This document shows, piece by piece, positions 16,867 to 23,735 of a stretch of 64,000 bases of DNA; within the stretch, counting starts at the first letter, position 1, and every line of letters starts with the position of its first letter. Source of the stretch: Serratia nematodiphila DZ0503SBS1 (GTDB lineage Bacteria; Pseudomonadota; Gammaproteobacteria; Enterobacterales; Enterobacteriaceae). The notes beneath the pieces are model-generated. The model did no database searches. It had not been told where the DNA came from and was given only the letters and a program-made list of their open reading frames with translations. The position numbers and the translations under genes were made by a program. The DNA is taken from contig NZ_JPUX01000001.1 in assembly GCF_000738675.1 (NCBI RefSeq), positions 1,178,001 through 1,242,000 on the forward strand, in the 5' to 3' direction.

Positions 16867-18149
16867 TTACTCTCGCGCTTGAACGTCATGGGATAGGTGG
16901 TGTCCGCATCGTAGCGGCCGGTGCACTCTGCCGCGCCGGTTTCGCCCTGGCGGCAGACGATCTCCGGGATCTGGTAGCGGCTGCCGTCGCTGCAGCGCGC
17001 CTTGGTGCGGCTGTTGATCACCAGATTGCCGGACTGCATCAGCCCGGCTTCAACCGCCACCCGGCAGCTGACGCCGTCGCCGTAGGCGATGACAGCGCTG
17101 CCCTTGCCGCCGTTCAGACGGTATTGCAGGCCGGGGCGCTTGCCGGTAATCGGGTCTTTCAGCGCTACCGTGGCGCGCCATTTGCCGTTAAGGAAACGGG
17201 TGGAACCGGCCTTCACCGCCTCGGGCGGCAGCACCAGCGCATTTTTGTCCAGCGGTTGCGGGATGGCCGGCGCCGGGGGCGGCGGCATCAGCGTCGCGTG
17301 CGCCAGCGGCAAGCGCAGCTTGGGCAACGGCGCGGCGGTTTTTTTCGGCGGCGCCGGATGCCGTACCTCAGCCGGCATCGCCGGTTGCGGCGGCGGTGAG
17401 CGGTGCAGCCAGGCGGCCAGCGCCGCACTGCCAAGCAACAGAACGGGCAACAGCCAGAGAGCGTGGCGCCGGCGAGCGGCAGGGGATTCGACGAACGCCG
17501 CCGGGGCGGGCGCCGGTTCGGGCTCGGCGGCCGGGGCTGGTTTTACCGGTTCGACAACGACCGGTTTGCGCGGAGCGGCAGCGATCGGCGCCGGTTTTTC
17601 CACTTCGACTTTCATCTCTGCGTCGATCGGGCGCAGGCAGGCCAACGGATCGTTCGGGCTCTGCGCCTGCGGCTTGATAAAGCCCCAGAAGGTCAGCACC
17701 GGTCGATCGTCCACCAGGTAAACGTGGTTGGGGTCGGGTATGTGCATCGCTTTGGCCAGCAGCGCGCCGAACAGGCGATGGCTGGGGTGATCGGTCGCCA
17801 GGGCCTGTTCCGTCAGGCTGCGGAAGGTCGTCAGGCTGTGTTCCAGGTGCCGTACCGCCTGCGCGCGCTGGGCATCGCTCGCCGCCAGCCAGGAGGTGAC
17901 TTTGCCGGGAAAGGGCGCATACCAGTCGATGCGGGTGCCGCTTTCGTTCGGCTGGGGGATCGCCAGACAGTCGGCGGCCTGCTGCTGCCGGCGAAGGCGC
18001 AGGGTTTCCCGCAGCTGCTGCGCGCAGGCGTAGACCGGTTGCCCGTTCTCGCCTAAAGCCAGCACATCATCCAAACTGCCACTGCGTAAGAAGGGTTTCA
18101 CCACGGCGCCGCACCTTGTCCTGTTCTGCAAAAACGCATAAAAGTCCAT
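16863..18149 (-). CDS. srfA: SrfA family protein (membrane-anchored, Pro-rich)
   Basis: About 428 residues. The N-terminal 175 residues form a soluble domain. A Pro/Ala/Lys/Glu-rich linker (about 180-222) leads to an RRRH stop-transfer cluster and a single membrane helix ALWLLPVLLLGSAALAAWL (about 230-248). A second Pro-rich stretch and a C-terminal domain of about 115 residues with four cysteines would then lie in the periplasm. This gives a bitopic N-in topology. I start at the ATG at 18149, preceded by a G-rich site; an ATG 33 bp upstream is possible. It is first in a tightly overlapping operon with srfB and srfC and probably anchors them. Assignment rests on operon context and general resemblance. 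Confidence 0.8.
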   Translation of the reverse strand: MDFYAFLQNRTRCGAVVKPFLRSGSLDDVLALGENGQPVYACAQQLRETLRLRRQQQAADCLAIPQPNESGTRIDWYAPFPGKVTSWLAASDAQRAQAVRHLEHSLTTFRSLTEQALATDHPSHRLFGALLAKAMHIPDPNHVYLVDDRPVLTFWGFIKPQAQSPNDPLACLRPIDAEMKVEVEKPAPIAAAPRKPVVVEPVKPAPAAEPEPAPAPAAFVESPAARRRHALWLLPVLLLGSAALAAWLHRSPPPQPAMPAEVRHPAPPKKTAAPLPKLRLPLAHATLMPPPPAPAIPQPLDKNALVLPPEAVKAGSTRFLNGKWRATVALKDPITGKRPGLQYRLNGGKGSAVIAYGDGVSCRVAVEAGLMQSGNLVINSRTKARCSDGSRYQIPEIVCRQGETGAAECTGRYDADTTYPMTFKRESK

Positions 18150-18398
18150 GATACCCCGCAGGCAGGGCCGCCAAACGGCCAAGGACAGCCCGAAAAACGC
18201 CCTTCTTTGGCGTTAGCGGCGCGCTTTGCTAACCGGCACAGTGAAAATCTCGCTATCTGGACCTGTCTGTGAACCGTTTTATCTGAAAAATAGAACGCAG
18301 CCCCGGCAAGCGACGCCGGGCAACGATGTTCTCTTTCACTATGACATCGCCTCGCGGGTTGCCGATTTCGGTATGCCTCAGGCGTGCGGAGCGTTCAC

Positions 18399-19316
18399 AT
18401 GACGGACAGTCAGTCTGCAAAAACTCTCGTTGTTACCCCTGCACATCCCGCCGCCGGGCATTCGGCCCAGGGCTGGATGAACGGTTTTCTTGGCATGATG
18501 ATCTTCAGCGGCTCGTTGCCCGCCACCCGGGTGGCGGTGCTGGAGCTCGATCCGCTGTTTCTGACGGCGGTCAGGGCGGCGATCGCCGCTTTGCTGGCCC
18601 TGTGCGCGCTGCTGATCACCCGGCAGGCGCGGCCGACGCGGGCGGATTTGCCGCCGCTGCTGTTTGTGGCGCTTGGCGTAGTCATCGGTTTTCCGCTGCT
18701 GACGGCGCTGGCGCTGCAGCACACCACGTCGGCGCATTCGCTGGTGTATATCGGCCTGCTGCCGCTGGCGACCGCCGGTTTTGGCGTTTTGCGCGGCGGA
18801 GAGCGGCCCAAGCCCGCTTTTTGGGCTTTTTCAGGCGTCGGCGCCGTGCTGGTGGGCGCTTTCGCGTTGAGCCAGGGGAGCGGCGGCGCCTGGCAAGGGG
18901 ATGCGCTGATGGTCGGGGCGGTGTTGCTGTGCGGCCTGGGCTATGCCGAAGGGGCGGTGCTGTCGCGCCGGATCGGCGGCTGGCAGGCGATCTCCTGGGC
19001 GCTGGTGGTGGCGTTGCCGTTGACGCTGGCGGCCACCTGGCTGGTGGCACCGGCCGCCTGGCCCGTGGTCAGCGGCGCTGCCTGGCTGTCGCTGGTTTAC
19101 GTCTCGGTGTTCAGCATGTGGATTGGGTTTATTTTCTGGTATCGCGGCCTGGCGCAGGGCGGCATCGCCGCCGTCGGGCAGCTGCAGCTGCTGCAGCCGT
19201 TCTTCGGCCTGGCGCTGGCGGGCTGGCTGCTGCATGAGACCGTCCAGCCGATGATGATCGCCGTGATGGCCGGCGTGGTGGTTTGCGTGTTCGGCGCCAA
19301 GCGCTTTTCCCGCTAG
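18399..19316 (+). CDS. EamA/DMT family transporter
   Basis: A 305-residue inner-membrane protein with ten hydrophobic helices in two homologous halves, the EamA drug/metabolite exporter layout. Typical segments are GFLGMMIFSGSLPATRVAV in helix 1 and LVYVSVFSMWIGFIFWYRGLAQGG in the second half. The start is ATG 18399, with GGAG 7 nt upstream; a GTG at 18384 would remove that site. Relatives export amino acids, metabolites or toxic compounds, and the cargo here cannot be read. Its stop overlaps the convergent MocR-type gene by 4 bp. PLP-dependent MocR regulators are often paired with such transporters. Confidence 0.88.
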   Translation: MTDSQSAKTLVVTPAHPAAGHSAQGWMNGFLGMMIFSGSLPATRVAVLELDPLFLTAVRAAIAALLALCALLITRQARPTRADLPPLLFVALGVVIGFPLLTALALQHTTSAHSLVYIGLLPLATAGFGVLRGGERPKPAFWAFSGVGAVLVGAFALSQGSGGAWQGDALMVGAVLLCGLGYAEGAVLSRRIGGWQAISWALVVALPLTLAATWLVAPAAWPVVSGAAWLSLVYVSVFSMWIGFIFWYRGLAQGGIAAVGQLQLLQPFFGLALAGWLLHETVQPMMIAVMAGVVVCVFGAKRFSR

Positions 19317-20806
19317 GCGCCGCTGCCGGCGCAAGCCAGGATCACCTGTCCGAGCCGTTCCACCGCCTGTTGCACCTGGCGGTCGGCGTAACCGCCCAAC
19401 CCCAGCACCAGGCCCGGCTCACCGTGGCCGGGCGCATACATCGGCGACACCGCCCGCAGCGCCAACCCGGCTTCGTTGGCCTGCAGGGCGATCCGCACGT
19501 CGTCGAGATCTTTTCTCAGCCACAGCACCATGTGCATGCCCTGATCGCAGGGCTGCACTACCGCCAGTTCAGCGGGAATATGCGTGTTGATCGCCGCGAT
19601 CAGCACCCGACGCTTCTCGGCGTAGACGCCGCGCATTTTGCGGATATGCCGGTCGAGATACCCTTCGGTGATAAAGGCGGCCAGCACGTGTTGATCCGCG
19701 CTGGGTGGATGGCGATCCATCAGGATCCTGGCGCCGCAAAAGGCGTCGACCAGCGGCGGCGGCACGATGGCGTAACCCAGCCGCAGCGACGGGAACAACA
19801 CCTTGCTGAAGGTGCCGAGATAGAGCGTCCGCTCGGGCGCCAGCCCCTGCAGCGAAGGGAACGGGTGGCCGGCGTAGCGCATCTCGCTGTCGTAATCGTC
19901 TTCCACGATCCAAGCCTGCCGCTCTCTGGCCCAGGCCAGCAGGGCGCTTCTTTTCGCCATGCTCATCGGCATGCCCAGCGGATACTGATGCGACGGCGTG
20001 ACAAAGGCGGCGCGGGCGTCGGCGGCCAGGCGCACACCGGCGGCGACGTCGATGCCGTCGTCGGCGACGGGCACCCTAATCATGCGCCGATCGCGGAACA
20101 GGCTATCGAAAATGGCGGTAATGCCGGCGTAGGCAGGATCTTCGACCCAGGCGCTGTCGCCGGCGTCCAACAGGATCTGCGCGGCCAAATACAGTCCCTG
20201 TTGGGTGCCGGAGGTGATGAGGATTTGCTGCGGCGTGCAGTTTACCGAGCGGGAACGGCGCACATAGTCGCAGATGGCTTCGCGCAGCGGCAGCGCGCCC
20301 AGCGGATCGCCGTAGCCCGACGGCGCGCCGGGGCCGCGGGCGCGGATGCGGTTGCCGAGCCGCCGCCAGATATCGTCGGGCGCGGTATCGCCGATTGGCA
20401 CTGACACAGTGAACGGCACCGGCGGCAGCGCCCGCGCCTGCGTGGCAAAGCGCGCCAGATGCTGCGCCTGTGAAGAAAGCGGAACCGCTACCGCTGAACT
20501 CGCCTGCGCCGTGGCGTGCGGCGTGCGGCGCGGCGCCTGATAGTGGGCGACCCGGGTGCCGGAGCCGGGCTGCGGTTCGAGAAAGCCTTCCGCCGTCAGC
20601 TGAGCAAAGGCTTCCAATACCGTGCCGCGCGCCAGATCCAGCGCCGCCGACAGCCGGCGCGTCGAAGGCAGCAGATCGCCCGCTTTCAGATCGCCTTTGT
20701 GGATGGCCCGGCGCAGGGCCTGCGCCAGTTGGTGGCTTAGCTGCCCCGCCTGGCGGTCAATCTCGCCGAGGGCTGGGACGTCAACGACTTTGGCTGTTCT
20801 GGGCAT
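19313..20806 (-). CDS. MocR-type (GntR/aminotransferase fusion) transcriptional regulator
   Basis: A 497-residue PLP-dependent regulator. The N-terminal GntR winged helix (about 20-90) contains LRRAIHKGDLKAGDLLPSTRRL and the DLARGTVLEAFAQLTAEG recognition helix. After a linker, residues 130-490 form a fold-type I aminotransferase-like domain. Its PLP lysine sits in YLGTFSKVLFPSLRLGY and its Asp in IVEDDYDSEMRY. Relatives such as GabR and PdxR sense PLP plus an amino compound and act on amino-acid or vitamin B6 genes. The gene is convergent with the EamA exporter, overlapping by 4 bp. The AT-rich region upstream leads to the fimbrial genes. Confidence 0.92.
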   Translation of the reverse strand: MPRTAKVVDVPALGEIDRQAGQLSHQLAQALRRAIHKGDLKAGDLLPSTRRLSAALDLARGTVLEAFAQLTAEGFLEPQPGSGTRVAHYQAPRRTPHATAQASSAVAVPLSSQAQHLARFATQARALPPVPFTVSVPIGDTAPDDIWRRLGNRIRARGPGAPSGYGDPLGALPLREAICDYVRRSRSVNCTPQQILITSGTQQGLYLAAQILLDAGDSAWVEDPAYAGITAIFDSLFRDRRMIRVPVADDGIDVAAGVRLAADARAAFVTPSHQYPLGMPMSMAKRSALLAWARERQAWIVEDDYDSEMRYAGHPFPSLQGLAPERTLYLGTFSKVLFPSLRLGYAIVPPPLVDAFCGARILMDRHPPSADQHVLAAFITEGYLDRHIRKMRGVYAEKRRVLIAAINTHIPAELAVVQPCDQGMHMVLWLRKDLDDVRIALQANEAGLALRAVSPMYAPGHGEPGLVLGLGGYADRQVQQAVERLGQVILACAGSGA

Positions 20807-21050
20807 GGATTCCGGCTCGCTTTGCAGTGCGAAAATGAGTATTCAGCGTAAACCACTCTTACTGTGTTCGCTAATGCGCCGTACCAGATTGAAAAAAGGA
20901 GCGCGAATCCGCGTTGTCGTGTTTGGGGGATGGCCGCGAGAACATTTTACCCGGTATTGTATGCGCTTCATTATTTTAGCGCTATTACCAGGCTTCTATA
21001 ACGGGGTTACATAATGCAATGTTGCTTATCGGCGAATTTGAAATAAACCT

Positions 21051-21073
21051 CATCACCAAAATGTTTGGTGATG
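21051..21073. repeat. Perfect inverted repeat CATCACCAAA-N3-TTTGGTGATG
   Basis: Ten-base arms at 21051-21060 and 21064-21073 with a 3-nt centre. No T tract follows on either strand, so it is not a clear terminator. It lies about 245 bp upstream of the MocR gene and 796 bp upstream of the fimbrial regulator. It could be an operator for either or the stem of a small RNA. Confidence 0.6.
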
Positions 21074-21643
21074 GCTTTCAGGCGTCAATCAGAGGCATGC
21101 TATATCTGTTGTGAATTGATTGATGGCGTGTGGGGCTAATGGTGAAGGTAGCATGCATTGTTACACTGCGTAGTGGAATGCCTAAGGTTGCGCAACTCTG
21201 CGGCTGTACACGCGTTTCGCGAAATTTCCCCAAGCTAAAATCGGCGATTTGGTATCTCGGATATATTTTTTATTAAAATCAACTAATCCCATTAGTCTTA
21301 TATTCTGTTTGTTCTATTTTCTTTCTAATTTAAATTTACAAAAACCTATTTTATGTTTTTTTGTAGTTTTTTATTTTAAATTTAAAGATAATTTCAATAT
21401 ATAAAACTTTTTTCTTCGGGGTTTGTGTATCATGTCTCTGCGTTATCTGAATGGCTTTTTCTATCATAAATATTAATTCCATGATGAGAGGGTTGCCTTT
21501 TTAAGGACGGAAGGAAAACAGTCTGAGGCAGTGTTTTGGTGGGAGGTACGATGAAGATATAAATAGCAGGCTATGCTTTTCGTGTTTTTGGAATTTATAT
21601 CTGATTTTTTTTGAAATGCGGGATTTAAGACTCATGATTAAAA

Positions 21644-21662
21644 TCTAATGATAATCATGATT
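21644..21662. promoter_or_regulatory. Fur box-like site upstream of the fimbrial regulator
   Basis: The 19 bp match the Fur consensus GATAATGATAATCATTATC at 15 positions, including an unbroken central ATGATAATCAT (21648-21658). The site is about 207 bp upstream of the regulator start, and it is nested in a larger dyad TCATGATTA...TAATCATGA. Regulation by iron is inferred. Confidence 0.45.
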
Positions 21663-21868
21663 TATTGCACTGTGTGAAGATGACGGCAGTGGAATATATC
21701 GGTTGTCAGGCGCTTCTTGAGACTAACTTCTCATGGTTCTCGTAATATTGAATGGCAACTGATCAATTTTAAGGGATTGCCCAAGACTTTTCTGAATTTA
21801 TAATGACATAAAGACATTATGAATTTAAATGATGCAGTTTTATTTTTTTATTCTTTCAGGGAATCTTA

Positions 21869-22255
21869 ATGATGGAACGCCATCTCTTCGGTTTTATTAT
21901 AGATCACGACATTCAACTGGACATCGCCAACAAGCGATTGGTGAGAATCAATTCTCTGGCGCCGGAAAAATGGGTGCACTTTAGCGCGGTGACATTAAAT
22001 GATGCCATGGTGAGCTTACTGGTTTTTTTATTACAACACCATGGCGACGGTCGGAAATTCACCAAAGCGGAAATATTGCAACAGGTGTGGGATGACAACA
22101 GTTACTCGTCATCCAGCCAAAAACTCTGGCAAACCATTAAAGAGCTCAGATTAAGGCTCGATGTGATAGGTTTGCCGCATGACTTCATCGTTAATGTGAA
22201 GGGGGCGGGGTATACCCTTAATAACCCAGTCGTTACGCCTTTATTCTACGAGTGA
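21869..22255 (+). CDS. OmpR/PhoB-type winged-helix regulator, probable fimbrial regulator
   Basis: A 128-residue stand-alone DNA-binding protein. The pattern is that of a Trans_reg_C (OmpR/PhoB/CadC-like) winged helix: an N-terminal beta strand with FIIDHDIQLDIANKRLVRI, the helix with KFTKAEILQQVWDD, and the recognition helix and wing with LWQTIKELRLRLDVIG and FIVNVKGAGYTLN. There is no receiver domain and no membrane helix, so it differs from both two-component regulators and CadC. It is 118 bp upstream of the major pilin gene on the same strand, which makes it the likely control gene of fimbrial operon 1. Codon use and base composition are more AT-rich than in the metabolic genes around. 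Confidence 0.82.
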   Translation: MMERHLFGFIIDHDIQLDIANKRLVRINSLAPEKWVHFSAVTLNDAMVSLLVFLLQHHGDGRKFTKAEILQQVWDDNSYSSSSQKLWQTIKELRLRLDVIGLPHDFIVNVKGAGYTLNNPVVTPLFYE

Positions 22256-22373
22256 TTGTATTTAAAAGCGTAAAATAAAAGCGCGCATATCAATATTATC
22301 GTTCCTGCTTGGCGTTATTCATGGAAATAAAAGGTAATAGAATGCGTTATTGATAAAATAATCAGGAGTCTAT

Positions 22374-22919
22374 ATGAAAAAGTCCTCCGCAATAGTGTTT
22401 ACCTTACTCGGCCTGTCTGGCTTGGTCGGCCAGGCGCAAGCGGCCAGCAACGGGACGATTAACTTTAGCGGCGCCGTTTCCGCGATGACTTGCGATGTGA
22501 GAGTCAACGGGCAGGCAGCCGATGGCAACATCACGCTGCCTGTCGTCACTCAGGATCAACTGAGCGTGATGAGTTGGACCGCCGGCCGCACGGCGTTTGA
22601 GCTGAAACTGAATAACTGCCAGGGCTCCCTGAAAACGGTGGCCGCTTACTTTGAGGCCGGCCCAGGGGTGGACTCCAGCGGGCGTCTGCATAACCTCACC
22701 GGCTCGGCGAAGAATGTCGCGCTGCAATTGCGTGAAGGTTCGGGATCATTCAATCCGATCGTGGCCGGCAGCCCAAGTCAAATAACGAATGCTACCTATC
22801 ACACTATCGCTTCTACCGGTATGGCCACGTTACCGTATACGGTTGAATATTATGCCATGGGCGCAGCAAGCGCCGGTTCGGTAGTGAGTAATGTGGTGTA
22901 TTCCCTGCAGTACAAATAA
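22374..22919 (+). CDS. Fimbrial major subunit (operon 1)
   Basis: A 181-residue secreted pilin. The signal peptide is MKKSSAIVFTLLGLSGLVG followed by QAQA, with cleavage before ASNGTINF. The mature N-terminus GTINFSGAVSAMTCDV is the donor-strand extension and first conserved cysteine of chaperone-usher pilins. The second cysteine is in LKLNNCQG, and the protein ends with the beta-strand VVYSLQYK and its penultimate-type Tyr. The ribosome site CAGGAG precedes the ATG. It is first of four structural genes (pilin, chaperone, usher, adhesin), and a stem-loop directly follows the stop, as expected for a subunit made in excess. It is 118 bp after the winged-helix regulator. Confidence 0.92.
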   Translation: MKKSSAIVFTLLGLSGLVGQAQAASNGTINFSGAVSAMTCDVRVNGQAADGNITLPVVTQDQLSVMSWTAGRTAFELKLNNCQGSLKTVAAYFEAGPGVDSSGRLHNLTGSAKNVALQLREGSGSFNPIVAGSPSQITNATYHTIASTGMATLPYTVEYYAMGAASAGSVVSNVVYSLQYK

Positions 22920-22926
22920 CCATTTT

Positions 22927-22945
22927 ACAGGGGGCTCCCCCCTGT
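22927..22945 (+). promoter_or_regulatory. Intercistronic stem-loop after the major pilin gene
   Basis: An 8-bp GC-rich stem with a 3-nt loop (ACAGGGGG at 22927-22934, CCCCCTGT at 22938-22945), 8 bp past the pilin stop and 29 bp before the chaperone start. Only a short AT-rich tail follows, which suggests partial termination or protection of the pilin mRNA. Confidence 0.65.
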
Positions 22946-22973
22946 ATTTATCAAAATTACTGGAGTGATGATT

Positions 22974-23678
22974 ATGAGCAATAAAGCTCGCTTTTTTTCG
23001 TGCGCGTTTTTTTTGGCCGTGCTTGCCTCTTTTCCCATGATGGCTTCCGCCAGCGTAGTGATTAACGGTACGCGGGTTATTTACTCTTCGTCAGATAAAG
23101 AAACTACGGTGAGATTAAATAATGTGGGCAAATCGCCGGTATTAATTCAAAGCTGGATTGATGACGGCGATCCGAATAAAAAACCAGAAAATATCAATGT
23201 GCCTTTTATTTTGACGCCGCCGATTAACCGCATTGATGCAGGCAAGGGGCAGACATTGCGTCTGAGTTACACCGGTGCACCGTTGCCGGCGGATAAAGAG
23301 AGCGTTTACTGGCTTAACGTGCTGGAGATCCCGGCCAAAAAGCAGCTTAAAGGCGATGAAAGCCTGCTGCAAATGGCCTTCCGTTCGCGCATCAAGTTGT
23401 TTTTCCGTCCGGATGGACTGAGCGGTGACGCCAATGAGGCGGCAAAGCAGTTGAGCTGGTCCGTGACGCCGGGCGGCGTCAAGGCGACTAACCCGACGCC
23501 GTATTTTGTGTCGCTGGTCAGCCTTGCTGCCAACGGCAAGGAAACTGAGGGGCAAATGATCGCGCCGCGATCCGCGTTGGAATTTAAAGGCGTCAGCGCT
23601 GCAGCGGGAAAATCGTTAAGCGTCGAATTCGTCAATGACTACGGCGCCGTCAATAAATTCATTGCTTTGGTTAAGTAA
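22974..23678 (+). CDS. Periplasmic fimbrial chaperone (operon 1)
   Basis: A 234-residue PapD-like chaperone that would hold subunits in the periplasm by donor-strand complementation. After a signal peptide ending near MMASAS it starts with VVINGTRVIYSSSDKETTVRLNN, the first strand of the N-terminal immunoglobulin domain. The family signature follows as SVYWLNVLEIP, and LQMAFRSRIKLFFRP contains the basic cleft residues. The second domain ends SVEFVNDYGAVNKFI. No C-terminal disulfide pair is present, unlike the chaperone of operon 2. I start at ATG 22974 because TGGAG lies 8 nt before it; two earlier start codons overlap that site. The usher gene follows after 57 bp. Confidence 0.92.
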   Translation: MSNKARFFSCAFFLAVLASFPMMASASVVINGTRVIYSSSDKETTVRLNNVGKSPVLIQSWIDDGDPNKKPENINVPFILTPPINRIDAGKGQTLRLSYTGAPLPADKESVYWLNVLEIPAKKQLKGDESLLQMAFRSRIKLFFRPDGLSGDANEAAKQLSWSVTPGGVKATNPTPYFVSLVSLAANGKETEGQMIAPRSALEFKGVSAAAGKSLSVEFVNDYGAVNKFIALVK

Positions 23679-23735
23679 GCGCGAGCGAAGTCATTAATGG
23701 GGCGAATATCGGCCGGGCGTGACGGGGAAAATAAC

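Larger units (their letters stand above)
20807..21868. other. Long AT-rich intergenic region upstream of fimbrial operon 1
   Basis: About 1.06 kb without a credible gene. From roughly 21240 onward it becomes strikingly AT-rich compared with the surrounding DNA, as expected for an H-NS-bound fimbrial promoter region. It holds a perfect 10-bp-arm hairpin (21051-21073), a Fur-like box (21644-21662) inside a 9-bp-arm dyad (21632-21640 and 21652-21660), and a single GATC (21761-21764). No invertible element with matching terminal repeats was seen. Confidence 0.6.

Noticed and set aside
14689-16896. 735-codon open frame on the plus strand opposite srfB
   Set aside because: It is a mirror of the GC-rich codon pattern of srfB. 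The translation is Arg/His/Gly/Gln-rich low-complexity without any motif, while srfB has clear ATPase motifs.
20622-21014. 130-codon open frame crossing the MocR gene start
   Set aside because: Most of it is antisense to the MocR coding region and the rest falls in non-coding DNA.
20807-21868. Invertible DNA switch of the fimS type before operon 1
   Set aside because: No pair of matching terminal inverted repeats at suitable distance and no recombinase gene nearby.
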